In this document: positions 41,362-51,074 of the stretch, piece by piece
How the letters are laid out: each line of letters begins with the position of its first letter
Position numbering within the stretch: the first letter of the stretch is position 1
Assembly: GCA_030425385.1 (NCBI GenBank)
Contig: JAUIAH010000029.1
Coordinates: forward strand, 35,052-99,051
Direction: 5' to 3'
DNA: 64,000 bases
Source: Verrucomicrobiia bacterium
GTDB taxonomy: Bacteria > Verrucomicrobiota > Verrucomicrobiia > Verrucomicrobiales > DEV007
Translations under genes and position numbers: made by a program
Notes under the pieces: generated by a model
The model's database searches: none
Told to the model about the DNA's origin: nothing
The model's input: only the letters and a program-made list of their open reading frames with translations

Positions 41362-42969
41362 ATGAAATCCATCTATCTTACTCTTACCGTATTCACTCTG
41401 TATTCCGTCAGTGCTCCCGCCGACCAAATGAACTACCAAGGATTCCTTACGGATTTGCAAGGGGCGCCGCTTGCCGATGGCCAATACAACATCACTTTCA
41501 ATATATATTCACAACCAGAGGGAGGCACTGTCGTTTGGGGGCCTTACATACTAGACAACGGCACTGCAGCAGGCCACGGTCCCAAGGTCAGCTTGGCTGG
41601 CGGACGTTTTAGTACGGTAATCGGCCCTCAGGATGTCGACGGAGATTTGCTTTCAGATTCTCTCAACGGCAATAACCGTTATTTGGAGATTGTTGTTGGC
41701 TCGAATGCACCAATAAGTCCACGTCAACAGATTTTGGCTGCTCCAAAGGCGATGTATGCTGATCGCGCAGGACACGCAACATCTGCTACTGCGGTTGGAA
41801 ATCCAAGTGGCATTAGCGCTATCAATATCGATGGTGTCGCCGTCGATATGCCCGGCACTCTTAACGTTCAAGGAAACATTACCGCCGATCGAGTCATTCC
41901 AGAGCTGCTTATAGCAAAAGACGCCACTATTACTGGTAAGCTCAGAGCAATTGGGTCCGAAAGGACGTTTGAGTTTTTTCCTGGTCTATCAGAGTCAAGT
42001 ATAGATGGGACGCTAACAGCTGCGCTTACGGCTAATGTGGGACCTCAGATGCGGTTTCAGGCCAATTCTGAGGCCTTCTTCGCGGATCTTGGGCTTAGCG
42101 GTAATAACAATAAGTTTGTAGTTGAAACTAACGATGCCACCCGTTTTGCAATAGACCAGAATGGCCGCGTGGGCATTGGAACTGGCACTAGCGAACTCTC
42201 TTCGGCCAAGCTGGAAGTCAATGGAGGGACACACGTAGCCAGTATGACGGGGGCCTACCTGTACACCAGTGGAGCGTTTCCTGCCGTAGGTCACGGAGCC
42301 AAACAAGTCTCTATCAAAACATCGGATACGATCTGGTGTGGGGCTTACGTCATTGCCTCATCGGATGAGCGCATCAAAAGCAGGTCTCGCCGCTCTAACA
42401 GTGCTGAAGATCTCCAGACCTTACTTCAGTTGGAAGTCACCGACTATCAATTCAAAGACACTATTGCCCACGGCTCTACGCCCCAGAAGAAACTCATTGC
42501 TCAACAGGTGAAAGAGGTCTACCCCCAAGCAGTCAGTCTTCACACCAATGTGATTCCTGACATTTACCAGCAGGCGCAGATTGAAAACGGCTGGATTCAT
42601 TTGGCTACCGAACTGAAACCCGGCGAACGCGTTCGGTTGATCGGTGAGTCAGAAGAGGGAATCTATGAAGTGATCGAAGCCAAACCAGACCAGTTCCGAA
42701 TTGATTTTAAATCGGATGGCGATCGCGTTTTTGTCTATGGGCGCGAAGTCGAAGATTTCCACACCCTGGACTATGACGCCATTGCGATGCTGAATGTTTC
42801 CGCCACCCAAGAACTGAAGAAGGAAATGGATGCGAAAGTGAGGACTCTGAGTGAAGAGAACGAAACTTTGAAAGCAAAGCTGGCCAATCTGGAGAGATCG
42901 ATGGGAGCGTTGACTCGACTTGTCGAAAACCTCTCGCCGACTTCAGTGCCCGTTCTCGCTGAACGATAA
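41362..42969 (+). CDS. Secreted fibre-like protein with S74 intramolecular chaperone domain (535 aa)
   Basis: The signal peptide (SIYLTLTVFTLYSVSAPA) is followed by a ~110-residue domain (MNYQGFLTDLQGAPLADGQY, AAPKAMYADRAGHA) common at the N-termini of secreted fibre-like proteins. A beta-rich stem with the motif NGRVGIGTGT comes next. From ~330 there is a Peptidase_S74 chaperone: SSDERIK, with S334 and K339 in the Ser-x4-Lys spacing of the endosialidase self-cleaving domain, followed by LIAQQVKEVYPQAV and FHTLDYDAIAMLNV. It ends in a coiled coil (KVRTLSEENETLKAKLANLE). S74 domains trimerise fibres and then often cut themselves off. It is the last gene of the Calx-beta/TcA-like/S74 block, 36 bases after the previous stop. 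Confidence 0.85.
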   Translation: MKSIYLTLTVFTLYSVSAPADQMNYQGFLTDLQGAPLADGQYNITFNIYSQPEGGTVVWGPYILDNGTAAGHGPKVSLAGGRFSTVIGPQDVDGDLLSDSLNGNNRYLEIVVGSNAPISPRQQILAAPKAMYADRAGHATSATAVGNPSGISAINIDGVAVDMPGTLNVQGNITADRVIPELLIAKDATITGKLRAIGSERTFEFFPGLSESSIDGTLTAALTANVGPQMRFQANSEAFFADLGLSGNNNKFVVETNDATRFAIDQNGRVGIGTGTSELSSAKLEVNGGTHVASMTGAYLYTSGAFPAVGHGAKQVSIKTSDTIWCGAYVIASSDERIKSRSRRSNSAEDLQTLLQLEVTDYQFKDTIAHGSTPQKKLIAQQVKEVYPQAVSLHTNVIPDIYQQAQIENGWIHLATELKPGERVRLIGESEEGIYEVIEAKPDQFRIDFKSDGDRVFVYGREVEDFHTLDYDAIAMLNVSATQELKKEMDAKVRTLSEENETLKAKLANLERSMGALTRLVENLSPTSVPVLAER

Positions 42970-43058
42970 TCCATGAGTATACTAAATTTCTCACGAGCGA
43001 GCTACTAGGGAAGAGGCAAGTTGATAATTACTTCAATTTCCTATTTCGATGGTGCTTG

Positions 43059-43093
43059 GCAGCGGCTTTACTAGTAAACCCAAGAGCCGCTGC
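43059..43093 (+). promoter_or_regulatory. Hairpin in the leader of the kinase-LRR gene
   Basis: GCAGCGGCT (43059-43067) pairs with AGCCGCTGC (43085-43093) around a 17-base loop, 66 bases before the kinase ATG and 90 bases past the S74 gene stop. No T run follows. It could be a weak terminator of the upstream unit or a leader structure of the kinase mRNA. Confidence 0.4.
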
Positions 43094-43158
43094 TGGGTAG
43101 CCAGCGGGGAAGATCTGACCTCTTGCCGATTTTTGGATAAGGATGGCCGCGATGATCT

Positions 43159-45438
43159 ATGAGCGAGGAGAGGAAATGCAAGACCTGTGGCGTGGTTCTT
43201 TCTGGCAGCGGAGGCGACAGAGTTTACTGTCGAAGCTGTTTGCAAGAGCATGCCAGGGCAAAGCTGAAACTGGCGTTGGGTGAGACGGAGGAGACGGAAG
43301 TGATGACCCGCTACGACGAGGTCGACCGGCAGGGTGAGTTTGTGGGGGACTATCGGTTGATTCAACGCATTGGTGAGGGCGGCATGGGAGAAGTGTGGTT
43401 GGCCGAGCAGCGGCGTGGGGTGCGTCGGGAGGTCGCCATCAAGTTGATCAAGCCCGGGATGGATAGCCGGCAAGTGTTGGCTCGCTTTGAGGCCGAACGG
43501 CAGGCCTTGTCACTGATGAATCACCCTAACATCGCGGGTATCTTGGATGCTGGGATGACCGAAGATGGCCGGCCCTTCTTTGTCATGGAGATGGTGCGTG
43601 GGCGTCCGATCACGGAGTTCTGCGATCGGCAACGGCAGACGACCTACCAGCGGCTGCTGTTGTTCCTGCAGTTGTGCCGCGCCGTTCAGCACGCGCATGG
43701 CAAAGGCATCCTCCACCGTGATCTCAAGCCCTCGAACGTGTTGGTTGCCGAAAGAGAGGATCAGCCCATTCTCAAGGTGATCGATTTCGGTGTGGCCAAG
43801 GCGCTGAGCATGCGCCTGACGGAGGAGACCTTGGTAACGCATGTGGGGCAGGTGATCGGAACGCCAAGCTACATGAGCCCTGAGCAATTGGACATGCTGG
43901 AGCTCGATTGCCGAAGTGATGTGTATTCGCTAGGTGTTGTGCTATACGAACTTTTGACGGGCGCTTCACCTCTAGATTTGAAGGGAGGGCGAGGCACCAG
44001 CCTTCGGAAGATGCTTGAAATGATCAGTGAGGCCGAACCTGTCAAGCCCAGCACGAAGGTGGGCCAACTTGAGTCTTCGGAGAAGGAGCGCCTGACCCGA
44101 ACGCACCAGACCGAGATACGTAAACTTGGGAAGATCCTGCGCGGCGATCTCGATCGCATCGTCATGAAAGCCATCATGAAGGAGCGCAAAGAGCGCTATG
44201 ATTCTGTGCGAGAGTTCCACAACGATGTGGAGCGCTATCTGAATCGCGAACCCGTAGCGGCGGCACCTGTTCGAGTGAGAAGCCGACCGTTCCAACGTCG
44301 ACGTTACGGACTCATCGCGGTCTCTGGGTTGGGGGCCATGCTTCTCCTCCTCGGCGTGTGGGTGGGGAACCATTTCTCAGGGCTCCATAGGGACACCCCA
44401 CCTCAGAAGGGGGCCAACTACACGGGAAGCGAACCAGGAACTCGCCCCAGCCGGGAACAGCCTGACAATGAGATCATCTCCCAGCCCAAAGCCGCTGCCT
44501 CCTCTGAAAGCCACGAGAGTTCCACCGGTTCAGGAAATGAAGCCTTGGTCGAGATCAACCGTGAAACGGCCCGGCGTTTGCTGAAAGATCTGCCTCCTGA
44601 AGAAGGGATCGATGTGGTTTTGGATAGTGGCGATTTAAGAGGCGTTAACGCCGTCGAGTACCTTCCTGATGAGCCCTTTCAGATTCAGTACGCCTACCTC
44701 GATGCCACGATGATGGGAGACGGCGAGTTTTTCGAACTACTCGCCAGGATGAGCAAGCTCCCTTCCCTGGTTCGCTTCCGAATCAGTGCCAAGCGTCGAG
44801 AACGTTTTGATAGTCTTTCTGAATTAGTCCATCTGAGCAACCTGTCTCTCAACACGAACGGCGTCGATATCGATTATCAAGTGCTGCGTCGATTCGAGAA
44901 ACTTCAATCGGTCGAGCTGGAAGGAGCGCCGTCAGTCAACGCCTTCGTCGATGTCGTGTCTGAGCTGACTAAGCTTTGGCGAATCGATATCAATGCCTGT
45001 GAGTGGTCGAACCAAGCTGAAGTCTTCGCCCGCCTAGGCAAGCACCCGTCACTGACACACCTTGTCGTGGGGCACGACAACCTGAACGATCAGATTTGGG
45101 ATGAGCTGGCCATGATCACTCAGCTAGAGACGATCGAAGTGTGGGGAGGGCAACAGCTCACTGGCCGAGGACTGGCAACGCTTGCAAGCGTTCCCGCGCT
45201 TCGAACTCTTGCACTTAAGAGTCCAGCACTTTCAGAGGTCGCCCTCAAGGAGGCGAGCACGCTGAGTTCGCTCAAATCATTGACATTCCGAGGGCCATTG
45301 GAACGCCCATGGTTGTCGCATTTGCACGAAGCCCACTTTCTTGAAAACCTGTTTCTTTATCAAACCGGGGCTTTACCATATGATTTGGGGAAACTCATTC
45401 AAAACCTTCCCGATTGCCGCGTTGTCACAGGCGAGTGA
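43159..45438 (+). CDS. Membrane Ser/Thr kinase with zinc ribbon and LRR-like C-terminus (759 aa)
   Basis: The zinc ribbon has CKTC (7-10) and CRSC (24-27). The kinase domain is complete: GEGGMG 72-77, K95, HRDLKPSN 176-183, DFG 199-201, GTPSYMSPEQ. It closely resembles the kinase at 21808 (KPGMDSRQVLARFEAERQAL). One membrane helix (GLIAVSGLGAMLLLLGVWVG) lies near 385-404, followed by a Ser/Pro-rich linker. The C-terminal ~230 residues have degenerate leucine-rich repeats (LVHLSNLSLNTNGVDIDYQV, LSSLKSLTFRGPLE), probably an extracytoplasmic ligand-binding sensor. ATG 43159 follows GGATAAGGATGG. Unlike the other kinases it has no sigma gene beside it; a YdjY-domain protein follows after 22 bases. 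Confidence 0.9.
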   Translation: MSEERKCKTCGVVLSGSGGDRVYCRSCLQEHARAKLKLALGETEETEVMTRYDEVDRQGEFVGDYRLIQRIGEGGMGEVWLAEQRRGVRREVAIKLIKPGMDSRQVLARFEAERQALSLMNHPNIAGILDAGMTEDGRPFFVMEMVRGRPITEFCDRQRQTTYQRLLLFLQLCRAVQHAHGKGILHRDLKPSNVLVAEREDQPILKVIDFGVAKALSMRLTEETLVTHVGQVIGTPSYMSPEQLDMLELDCRSDVYSLGVVLYELLTGASPLDLKGGRGTSLRKMLEMISEAEPVKPSTKVGQLESSEKERLTRTHQTEIRKLGKILRGDLDRIVMKAIMKERKERYDSVREFHNDVERYLNREPVAAAPVRVRSRPFQRRRYGLIAVSGLGAMLLLLGVWVGNHFSGLHRDTPPQKGANYTGSEPGTRPSREQPDNEIISQPKAAASSESHESSTGSGNEALVEINRETARRLLKDLPPEEGIDVVLDSGDLRGVNAVEYLPDEPFQIQYAYLDATMMGDGEFFELLARMSKLPSLVRFRISAKRRERFDSLSELVHLSNLSLNTNGVDIDYQVLRRFEKLQSVELEGAPSVNAFVDVVSELTKLWRIDINACEWSNQAEVFARLGKHPSLTHLVVGHDNLNDQIWDELAMITQLETIEVWGGQQLTGRGLATLASVPALRTLALKSPALSEVALKEASTLSSLKSLTFRGPLERPWLSHLHEAHFLENLFLYQTGALPYDLGKLIQNLPDCRVVTGE

Positions 45439-45460
45439 TCCCGAGACCCTTTCGGAACCG

Positions 45461-46567
45461 ATGCTTCAGATTCAATCTTATCTTACAGTTACCGCAGGCT
45501 TCCTTCGGCTTCGCCGATCGATTCTCGGCATGGTGGTCTTGACGGTCGTTGGGGTGTCGGTGCTCGCTGGGGAGGTGGCTGATGATCATAATCTGCTAGG
45601 CCGCTATGAAACCGCCTTGCCGGAAACCGGAAGAGATCGTGGCGAGATCACGCGCCATCCGACGGAAGGGATGAAATTCCGCTGGACCAGTGACAGCGGC
45701 ACCTCGTGGGACCTGAGGCCAAACGTCGCGAATGGTTTGCTCGAAGCACTCGATGACAAGCCCAACATCCAGTTGCAATTCGAGGGCAAGCCTGGTGCGT
45801 CTGCGGTGCGGACGATTCGCATTGATGGCAGACTCTATTTCCGCAAAGTCGATCCCGCCAAGAAGCGTGCTGTGGCGCCGGTTGCTGAGGAGCCCCCTGG
45901 ACCCGCAACACCTGGCAAAGTAACCAAGATTGATGGGCAAACCTATGAGGTGGGCAACATTAGAATTCACAAGCCATCCAAGGAGATCGTGTTCGATGCC
46001 TGCGTGAACCAAATCGGCGGCCCCATAGAGTATTTGTTAGTGACCAACAGAGGCAAGACCCACGAATCGCTCTTCTCGTGCCAGATCCGGCCGATCGACC
46101 TCAACGTGGCCTTCCTCCTGCTTGGCTATGAACCGTCGCCAGAACTGTTTGAGATCCGAACTCCCGATCACCGGCCAACTGGCCACTACCCCAAGGTTCC
46201 GGAGACGGTGCGTTCGCTCGCTCGCCTTCATATCTCTGCAACATGGACGACGGATGGCAAGTCGATGAGCGCTGCCGTGAATGACTTCATCATGAACGAA
46301 GAGACCGGAAAGCCCATGGCCGCCGGCCCATGGCTCTACACAGGGTCCGCCATCACCGAGACCGGATTCCGTGCCGAACAGACCGGCGATATTGCAGCCG
46401 TGTTCTCGGATCCCAGCGCCATGATCAACCATCCCGGAAAGTCGCGGATCCGTGATGATGTCTGGTCTGTCAAACGCGGCCCGCTGCCTGCCAAGGGTGC
46501 GACTGTCAAAATCACTATCAAGCCTTTCTTTAAAACTGACACTCCCCACGCAACAGAAAGTCCTTAG
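45461..46567 (+). CDS. YdjY-domain secreted or membrane-anchored protein (368 aa)
   Basis: An N-terminal hydrophobic segment (SILGMVVLTVVGVSVLAGE) acts as signal or anchor. Residues ~165-225 (KEIVFDACVNQIGGPIEYLL, then GKTHESLFSCQI and NVAFLLLGYEP) match the YdjY-type domain common in Planctomycetes and Verrucomicrobia. The remainder (GPWLYTGSAITETGFRAEQT, then GDIAAVFSDPSAMIN) continues as in that family. The biochemical role is unknown. The frame is open from 45341, but that part lies inside the kinase gene, so ATG 45461 is preferred. The short gap suggests co-transcription with the kinase-LRR gene. Confidence 0.78.
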   Translation: MLQIQSYLTVTAGFLRLRRSILGMVVLTVVGVSVLAGEVADDHNLLGRYETALPETGRDRGEITRHPTEGMKFRWTSDSGTSWDLRPNVANGLLEALDDKPNIQLQFEGKPGASAVRTIRIDGRLYFRKVDPAKKRAVAPVAEEPPGPATPGKVTKIDGQTYEVGNIRIHKPSKEIVFDACVNQIGGPIEYLLVTNRGKTHESLFSCQIRPIDLNVAFLLLGYEPSPELFEIRTPDHRPTGHYPKVPETVRSLARLHISATWTTDGKSMSAAVNDFIMNEETGKPMAAGPWLYTGSAITETGFRAEQTGDIAAVFSDPSAMINHPGKSRIRDDVWSVKRGPLPAKGATVKITIKPFFKTDTPHATESP

Positions 46568-46618
46568 ACCTCTAAGCCGCTACCACACCCTGTCATTCGA
46601 CCACAACAAACTTCCCGT

Positions 46619-49600
46619 ATGAAACCACTCATCCATATTCTACTCGCTGGTACGATGCTAGGCGGCTCGGGCCTAGGGCAGGTCGGCTACAATGTTGATA
46701 CTGGCCACCCGTGGACCGAGACGACAAATGTCGGACCTGACGCCGTCGTGCCGGGCTGGTTCTACAACCTCGGTATCACAGGGCTGAGGGTGCAACTCGA
46801 TCCTGACGCGCCCCGAACTTTGGTCGTGAAATACGTGTTTCCCGGCTCACCCGCCGCCGGACTCCTTCAAGCGGATGACGTGATCACGGGCATCGAGGGC
46901 CAAGCATTTACCGAGGATCATCAGAACGGTTATGGCCCCGAGGTCTTCGGCGCGCGTGGGCCGATCGGTGAGTTTGGGGTGACGTTGGACGCCATCCAAT
47001 CTGCCGATGGCCTCCTCGACGTGTCTTTCAACCGCGGCGGAAGCCCCCAGAATGTGACGCTCAATGTTGGAACGGCTTACGGAAGTTTCTCGTCTACTTA
47101 CCCTGACAATTGTCCGAAATCTGATCTCATCCTCGCCGAATTGCTCACCTACCTGCGCAATTCTCAATTGGAGAGTGGGACCTGGGAGAGACAGGGCGGC
47201 CACGAGAACAGCATCTTCGCGGGACTCGCCTTTTTGGCCGACGGCAGCGAGGAAAGCATGACGGCTGCCGACAAACTCGCCACCTACTACGACAACCAGA
47301 CGAATGCTGCCATACCGCAGCACGGACTCCACAACTGGAAGTACCTCGCTGCTGCGATTTACCTGTCTGAGTACTATAACAAGACGAGCCATGAGTGGGT
47401 CTTCACCAAACTGAAGACGCTTTACACTTATCTCGTCGACAGTCAGTACAAGGACATCTCTCAGTTAGTGCTCCCCCAAACCCATGACGTCGATGCGACG
47501 AAATTTGGCTTCGGTGGCTGGGGGCACAATCCCGGCTTTGAAGGTTACGGCCCCATTTGTATGACCACGGGTCAGGGAGCACTCGCGCTCGCCCTCCTGG
47601 ATCGTATGGGCGTGACGGTTGAGCGCGCTCGCCTCGACGCCGCCTACGAATTCCTCGTCAAGGGCACAGGCGCCAATAACTACGTGTGGTATGCCGATCA
47701 AGATGGATCGGGAGGCGATCCGGATGCCTGGGCCGATACGGGGCGAACGGGCGCGGCATCCATCGCCTATTGGATGAGCCCCTATACGCACCCGATTTAT
47801 CGAGCCCGGGCCTTGAACTACGCGCGCTTCATGGGGAGTCATCCTCAAAGTTTCCCCGATACCCACGGCTCCCCGACGATGGGCATGGCTTACGCGGCGA
47901 TGGGCGTTCATTTTGATCCGGGGAGCTTCAGGCAGCTAATGGATGACAACCTGTGGTGGTTCTCACTCTCTCAATGCACGGATGGAACATTCTACTACCA
48001 GCCCAACCGCGATAATGCGATTTACAACGCCCATCCACGTTTCGTGGCCTCCAGCGTCACCGCATTGATTCTCTCATTGCCCAAACGCAACCTGCTCATT
48101 TCCTCGCAGGTGGTGGACCCGGCGTGGATCCCCGGCGATCTCAAAGTGTCGACCCTCGATGAAGAATCTGACATCCAGAAAACAGTAGGAACCTTAGTTT
48201 CAGCAGCCAACTTTGGGGAGACTGCCGTGACGGTGAATGGCCTCCTTCATGGGGCGGGAGCGTCGGCGGGTGCCGGCCTCACCCACAACTTCAGTTTCGA
48301 GGATGATCTTCGCAACGGTGCGTCCGGCTTGCCGGGAGGCTCGACCATGGATAAGCTCCTTAGCGGCATCGCTGGGAACGACGGCATCGAAATGTCCCTC
48401 AGTGGTCTGACCAATGGCCAGGAGTATCTTTTTCAAGCCTATTGGGAAGGCGAGCCTGGCCAATCGCTCACCATCACGATGGAGGCCGGTGGTGTCGCCA
48501 CCCAGGACAAGATTGACGACCAATCTCCTGCCGTGCTTATCTGTTATCGGTTCGTCGCCGCCTCCGACACCCTTAACATCTTCATCGACCGTGACGACGA
48601 CCTCGAAGGCGACCCCGACCACTGGCTGTCTGGATACTCCCTGCAAACCATCCTTCCGGTGGTGAACGCGAGTTTTGAAGAAGACACTTTCCCGACCTCT
48701 CCGGGACACATTGCGGACTTAGGAAATGGCACGATCACGGGTTGGGCAGCTTCCGACAACAGCCGTGTTGGATTGAACCCTGCCAATGGCGTCAACGTCT
48801 ACGCTAACAATGGTGCCGTTCCCAATGGCTCTCAGGTCGCTTTTCTTCGATCTGACACCGAATCGCCAGTCACACTTAGCAGCGATCTTGGCCTCATTAA
48901 TTTGGTCTCCGGCGAATCCTACGTCGTTTGTTTTCGGGTCAATGCTCAAGCTGGGAAGGCGATTCCCGATGTGAGCGTCAATGTGAATGGTGTCGCAACG
49001 CCGTTTCCCGTGGCGCCTGTGACCACGGCAGGCGATCACGCCGAACCTTACCGTCTGATCGCTATTCCGTTCACGGCCACAGCAGACTCAGCGCCTCTCT
49101 CGGTGACATGCAGTTCATCTGCGGAAGCGGTGCTTCTGCTAGATCACTTCACTCTCTCCCGAGTCTCTGAATCCACATGGTCGGTTCTTCCGTGGTCGAG
49201 TGATCTCTCGTCGGGTATTGAGCCCGCTAACTTGGTGGGCGCTTATAATCTGGGCAGCGCGGACAACGCTGTTATCAATGGCGTCACCGCCATGGGGGTT
49301 TCAGGGGCCAATCCGTCGGGCACTAGCACGTTTTCATCTAATGGCCTAACCAACACTGGTCCAGACACGAATGACCTTACCAGTGGCACAGGCGGTAGCG
49401 CCACCATGGCGGCTTCCTATGTTTCTAGTAACGCCTCAGGAAGACTCACATTGCAAAATTTGACCCCAGGCTTGCGCTACAGGCTGTCGCTTTTCTCGGT
49501 CGGCTCAGGGACCACACCTTGCGTGGCCACCTTCCAATCCGGCTTCGACAAACGAAGTGTGGATGCCAATGCCTTTGGTAATAATGCAGGCTTACGATTG

Positions 49601-50992
49601 GATTACGTGTTCATTGCAGACTTCTCGACGCGGACTCTGACGTGGACTCTTACAGAGTCCAACGACTCTTTTCCTCTTTACGGTTTCGCCCTCAATAGAT
49701 TGTTTTTGGTTCGGAACAACACCGATGTCGGCGAGGATTCGCTGCGTGACGTTCTGGATAAGGCAAAGGTGGAACCTGGAGCCGTGGTCACCTTTCATCC
49801 GGACCTCAATGGTGGCACCATTGCCTTGAGGTCACAGCTGACCATTGACAGCGACGTCACCATTGACGCCGCGAGTTTGGCGCAAGGGGTGACATTGGAC
49901 GGCGGAAATCAAGATTTCCGTGTGATCGAGATCAGTGGGACTCGTACCGTTCACCTTCGAAACTTGAACATCGTTGGTGGAAACACGACTGGCTTGGGAG
50001 GCGGACTTTACAATCAATGGGGCACGGTGACGCTTGAAGCGTGCACGCTCGCCAATAACACAGGCGGTTCTGGCGGAGCCATTCGCAATGCCGGCACCAT
50101 GACCCTCGTGCGCTCCACCGTCTCGAATAACCAAGCCACCGGAGACAGTGGCGGTATCTTTACGGAAGGCGATCTAACGTTGAATCAAGTCACTGTTACT
50201 GATAACTCAGCACCTTTTGCAGGAGGCATCTGGCTTGCCAGCGGGGGCACGCTGACCCTGGAGAACACGATTCTCGCGCTAAACTCGTGGGATCTGTTCA
50301 CCACGAGTGAGACTCCCGTTGTGGTCCTTGGTGTAAACTGCTTGTCTCGGCTTGATGGATCGGGGCTTGTCTCCGGCCCCAGTATTCTCGAGGTTCCAGA
50401 TCCCATGCTAACCAGTCTAGGCGACTACGGTGGGCCAACCCTAACCAGACGCCCTCTTGCCGGTAGCCCGCTCATCGATGCCGGCGGGCCGAGTCCCTAT
50501 GCCGTCGATCAGCGAGGCTTTCCCCGGCCCATTGGTGACCGCGCGGACATTGGATCGGTGGAATGGGGGAGCGCAAACACTTTTGCTGCCTGGGCGTTAG
50601 AAGTGTTGGGCAATGGCAGTGCGTCTTTCACCGGCGACGATGATGGCGACACGGATCCGAACGGTTTCGAATTCGGTGTCGGCGCCCACGGCAGCCGACC
50701 CGATGCCGACTCAAACCGCAAGCCGGCCCTGCAACTAAATGATGGTGGTGGTGTCGAGATCACCTTTGGCTGCCGCCCTGGAGCAGCTGAGCTTTGCTGG
50801 ATCGTCGAGCGTAGCAACACGGTGGGAGGCTACACAGAGATTTACCGCTACGATGGAGCATCCGAAACACTCACCGGCAATGTGGAGGCCCAAGTTGATC
50901 CGAGCGAACCCACCAAGATCATTGTGACTGACAGAGCGCCTATGCATCCGCGCACTTTCTACCGGCTGAGGATCATTCAGAAAAGCTCTTAG
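46619..50992 (+). CDS. Giant secreted DUF6288-like/beta-helix protein (1457 aa)
   Basis: The signal peptide ends near GGSGLGQ. A PDZ-like domain follows (GWFYNLGITGLRVQLD, YVFPGSPAAGLLQADDVITG). An all-helical toroid-like region over ~160-500 (LTYLRNSQLESGTWERQGGH, GPICMTTGQGALALALLDRM) resembles DUF6288 proteins. Next come two carbohydrate-binding-like jelly rolls (VVNASFEEDTFPTSPGHIAD) and a parallel beta-helix (GGLYNQWGTVTLEACTLANN) with a choice-of-anchor-Q end (DQRGFPRPIGDRADIGSVEW). It finishes with FAAWALEVLG and a small C-terminal module ending TFYRLRIIQKSS. The beta-helix and AWALEVLG parts are paralogous to the gene at 27796. Function unknown; binding or processing of an extracellular polymer is inferred. 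ATG 46619 has only a weak ribosome site. Confidence 0.85.
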   Translation: MKPLIHILLAGTMLGGSGLGQVGYNVDTGHPWTETTNVGPDAVVPGWFYNLGITGLRVQLDPDAPRTLVVKYVFPGSPAAGLLQADDVITGIEGQAFTEDHQNGYGPEVFGARGPIGEFGVTLDAIQSADGLLDVSFNRGGSPQNVTLNVGTAYGSFSSTYPDNCPKSDLILAELLTYLRNSQLESGTWERQGGHENSIFAGLAFLADGSEESMTAADKLATYYDNQTNAAIPQHGLHNWKYLAAAIYLSEYYNKTSHEWVFTKLKTLYTYLVDSQYKDISQLVLPQTHDVDATKFGFGGWGHNPGFEGYGPICMTTGQGALALALLDRMGVTVERARLDAAYEFLVKGTGANNYVWYADQDGSGGDPDAWADTGRTGAASIAYWMSPYTHPIYRARALNYARFMGSHPQSFPDTHGSPTMGMAYAAMGVHFDPGSFRQLMDDNLWWFSLSQCTDGTFYYQPNRDNAIYNAHPRFVASSVTALILSLPKRNLLISSQVVDPAWIPGDLKVSTLDEESDIQKTVGTLVSAANFGETAVTVNGLLHGAGASAGAGLTHNFSFEDDLRNGASGLPGGSTMDKLLSGIAGNDGIEMSLSGLTNGQEYLFQAYWEGEPGQSLTITMEAGGVATQDKIDDQSPAVLICYRFVAASDTLNIFIDRDDDLEGDPDHWLSGYSLQTILPVVNASFEEDTFPTSPGHIADLGNGTITGWAASDNSRVGLNPANGVNVYANNGAVPNGSQVAFLRSDTESPVTLSSDLGLINLVSGESYVVCFRVNAQAGKAIPDVSVNVNGVATPFPVAPVTTAGDHAEPYRLIAIPFTATADSAPLSVTCSSSAEAVLLLDHFTLSRVSESTWSVLPWSSDLSSGIEPANLVGAYNLGSADNAVINGVTAMGVSGANPSGTSTFSSNGLTNTGPDTNDLTSGTGGSATMAASYVSSNASGRLTLQNLTPGLRYRLSLFSVGSGTTPCVATFQSGFDKRSVDANAFGNNAGLRLDYVFIADFSTRTLTWTLTESNDSFPLYGFALNRLFLVRNNTDVGEDSLRDVLDKAKVEPGAVVTFHPDLNGGTIALRSQLTIDSDVTIDAASLAQGVTLDGGNQDFRVIEISGTRTVHLRNLNIVGGNTTGLGGGLYNQWGTVTLEACTLANNTGGSGGAIRNAGTMTLVRSTVSNNQATGDSGGIFTEGDLTLNQVTVTDNSAPFAGGIWLASGGTLTLENTILALNSWDLFTTSETPVVVLGVNCLSRLDGSGLVSGPSILEVPDPMLTSLGDYGGPTLTRRPLAGSPLIDAGGPSPYAVDQRGFPRPIGDRADIGSVEWGSANTFAAWALEVLGNGSASFTGDDDGDTDPNGFEFGVGAHGSRPDADSNRKPALQLNDGGGVEITFGCRPGAAELCWIVERSNTVGGYTEIYRYDGASETLTGNVEAQVDPSEPTKIIVTDRAPMHPRTFYRLRIIQKSS

Positions 50993-51051
50993 CTCGACTT
51001 TCTAGAGCAGAGAGAACCTACTTCGTCCGTCGGCACTCGAAGTGTTTCCTA

Positions 51052-51074
51052 GCCAACCTCTAGCGGAGGCTGGC
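51052..51074 (+). terminator. Possible terminator hairpin
   Basis: GCCAACCTC (51052-51060) pairs with GAGGCTGGC (51066-51074), one mismatch, 5-base loop, about 60 bases after the DUF6288-like gene. Only a weak T-containing stretch (AACTTGTCC) follows. Confidence 0.45.
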
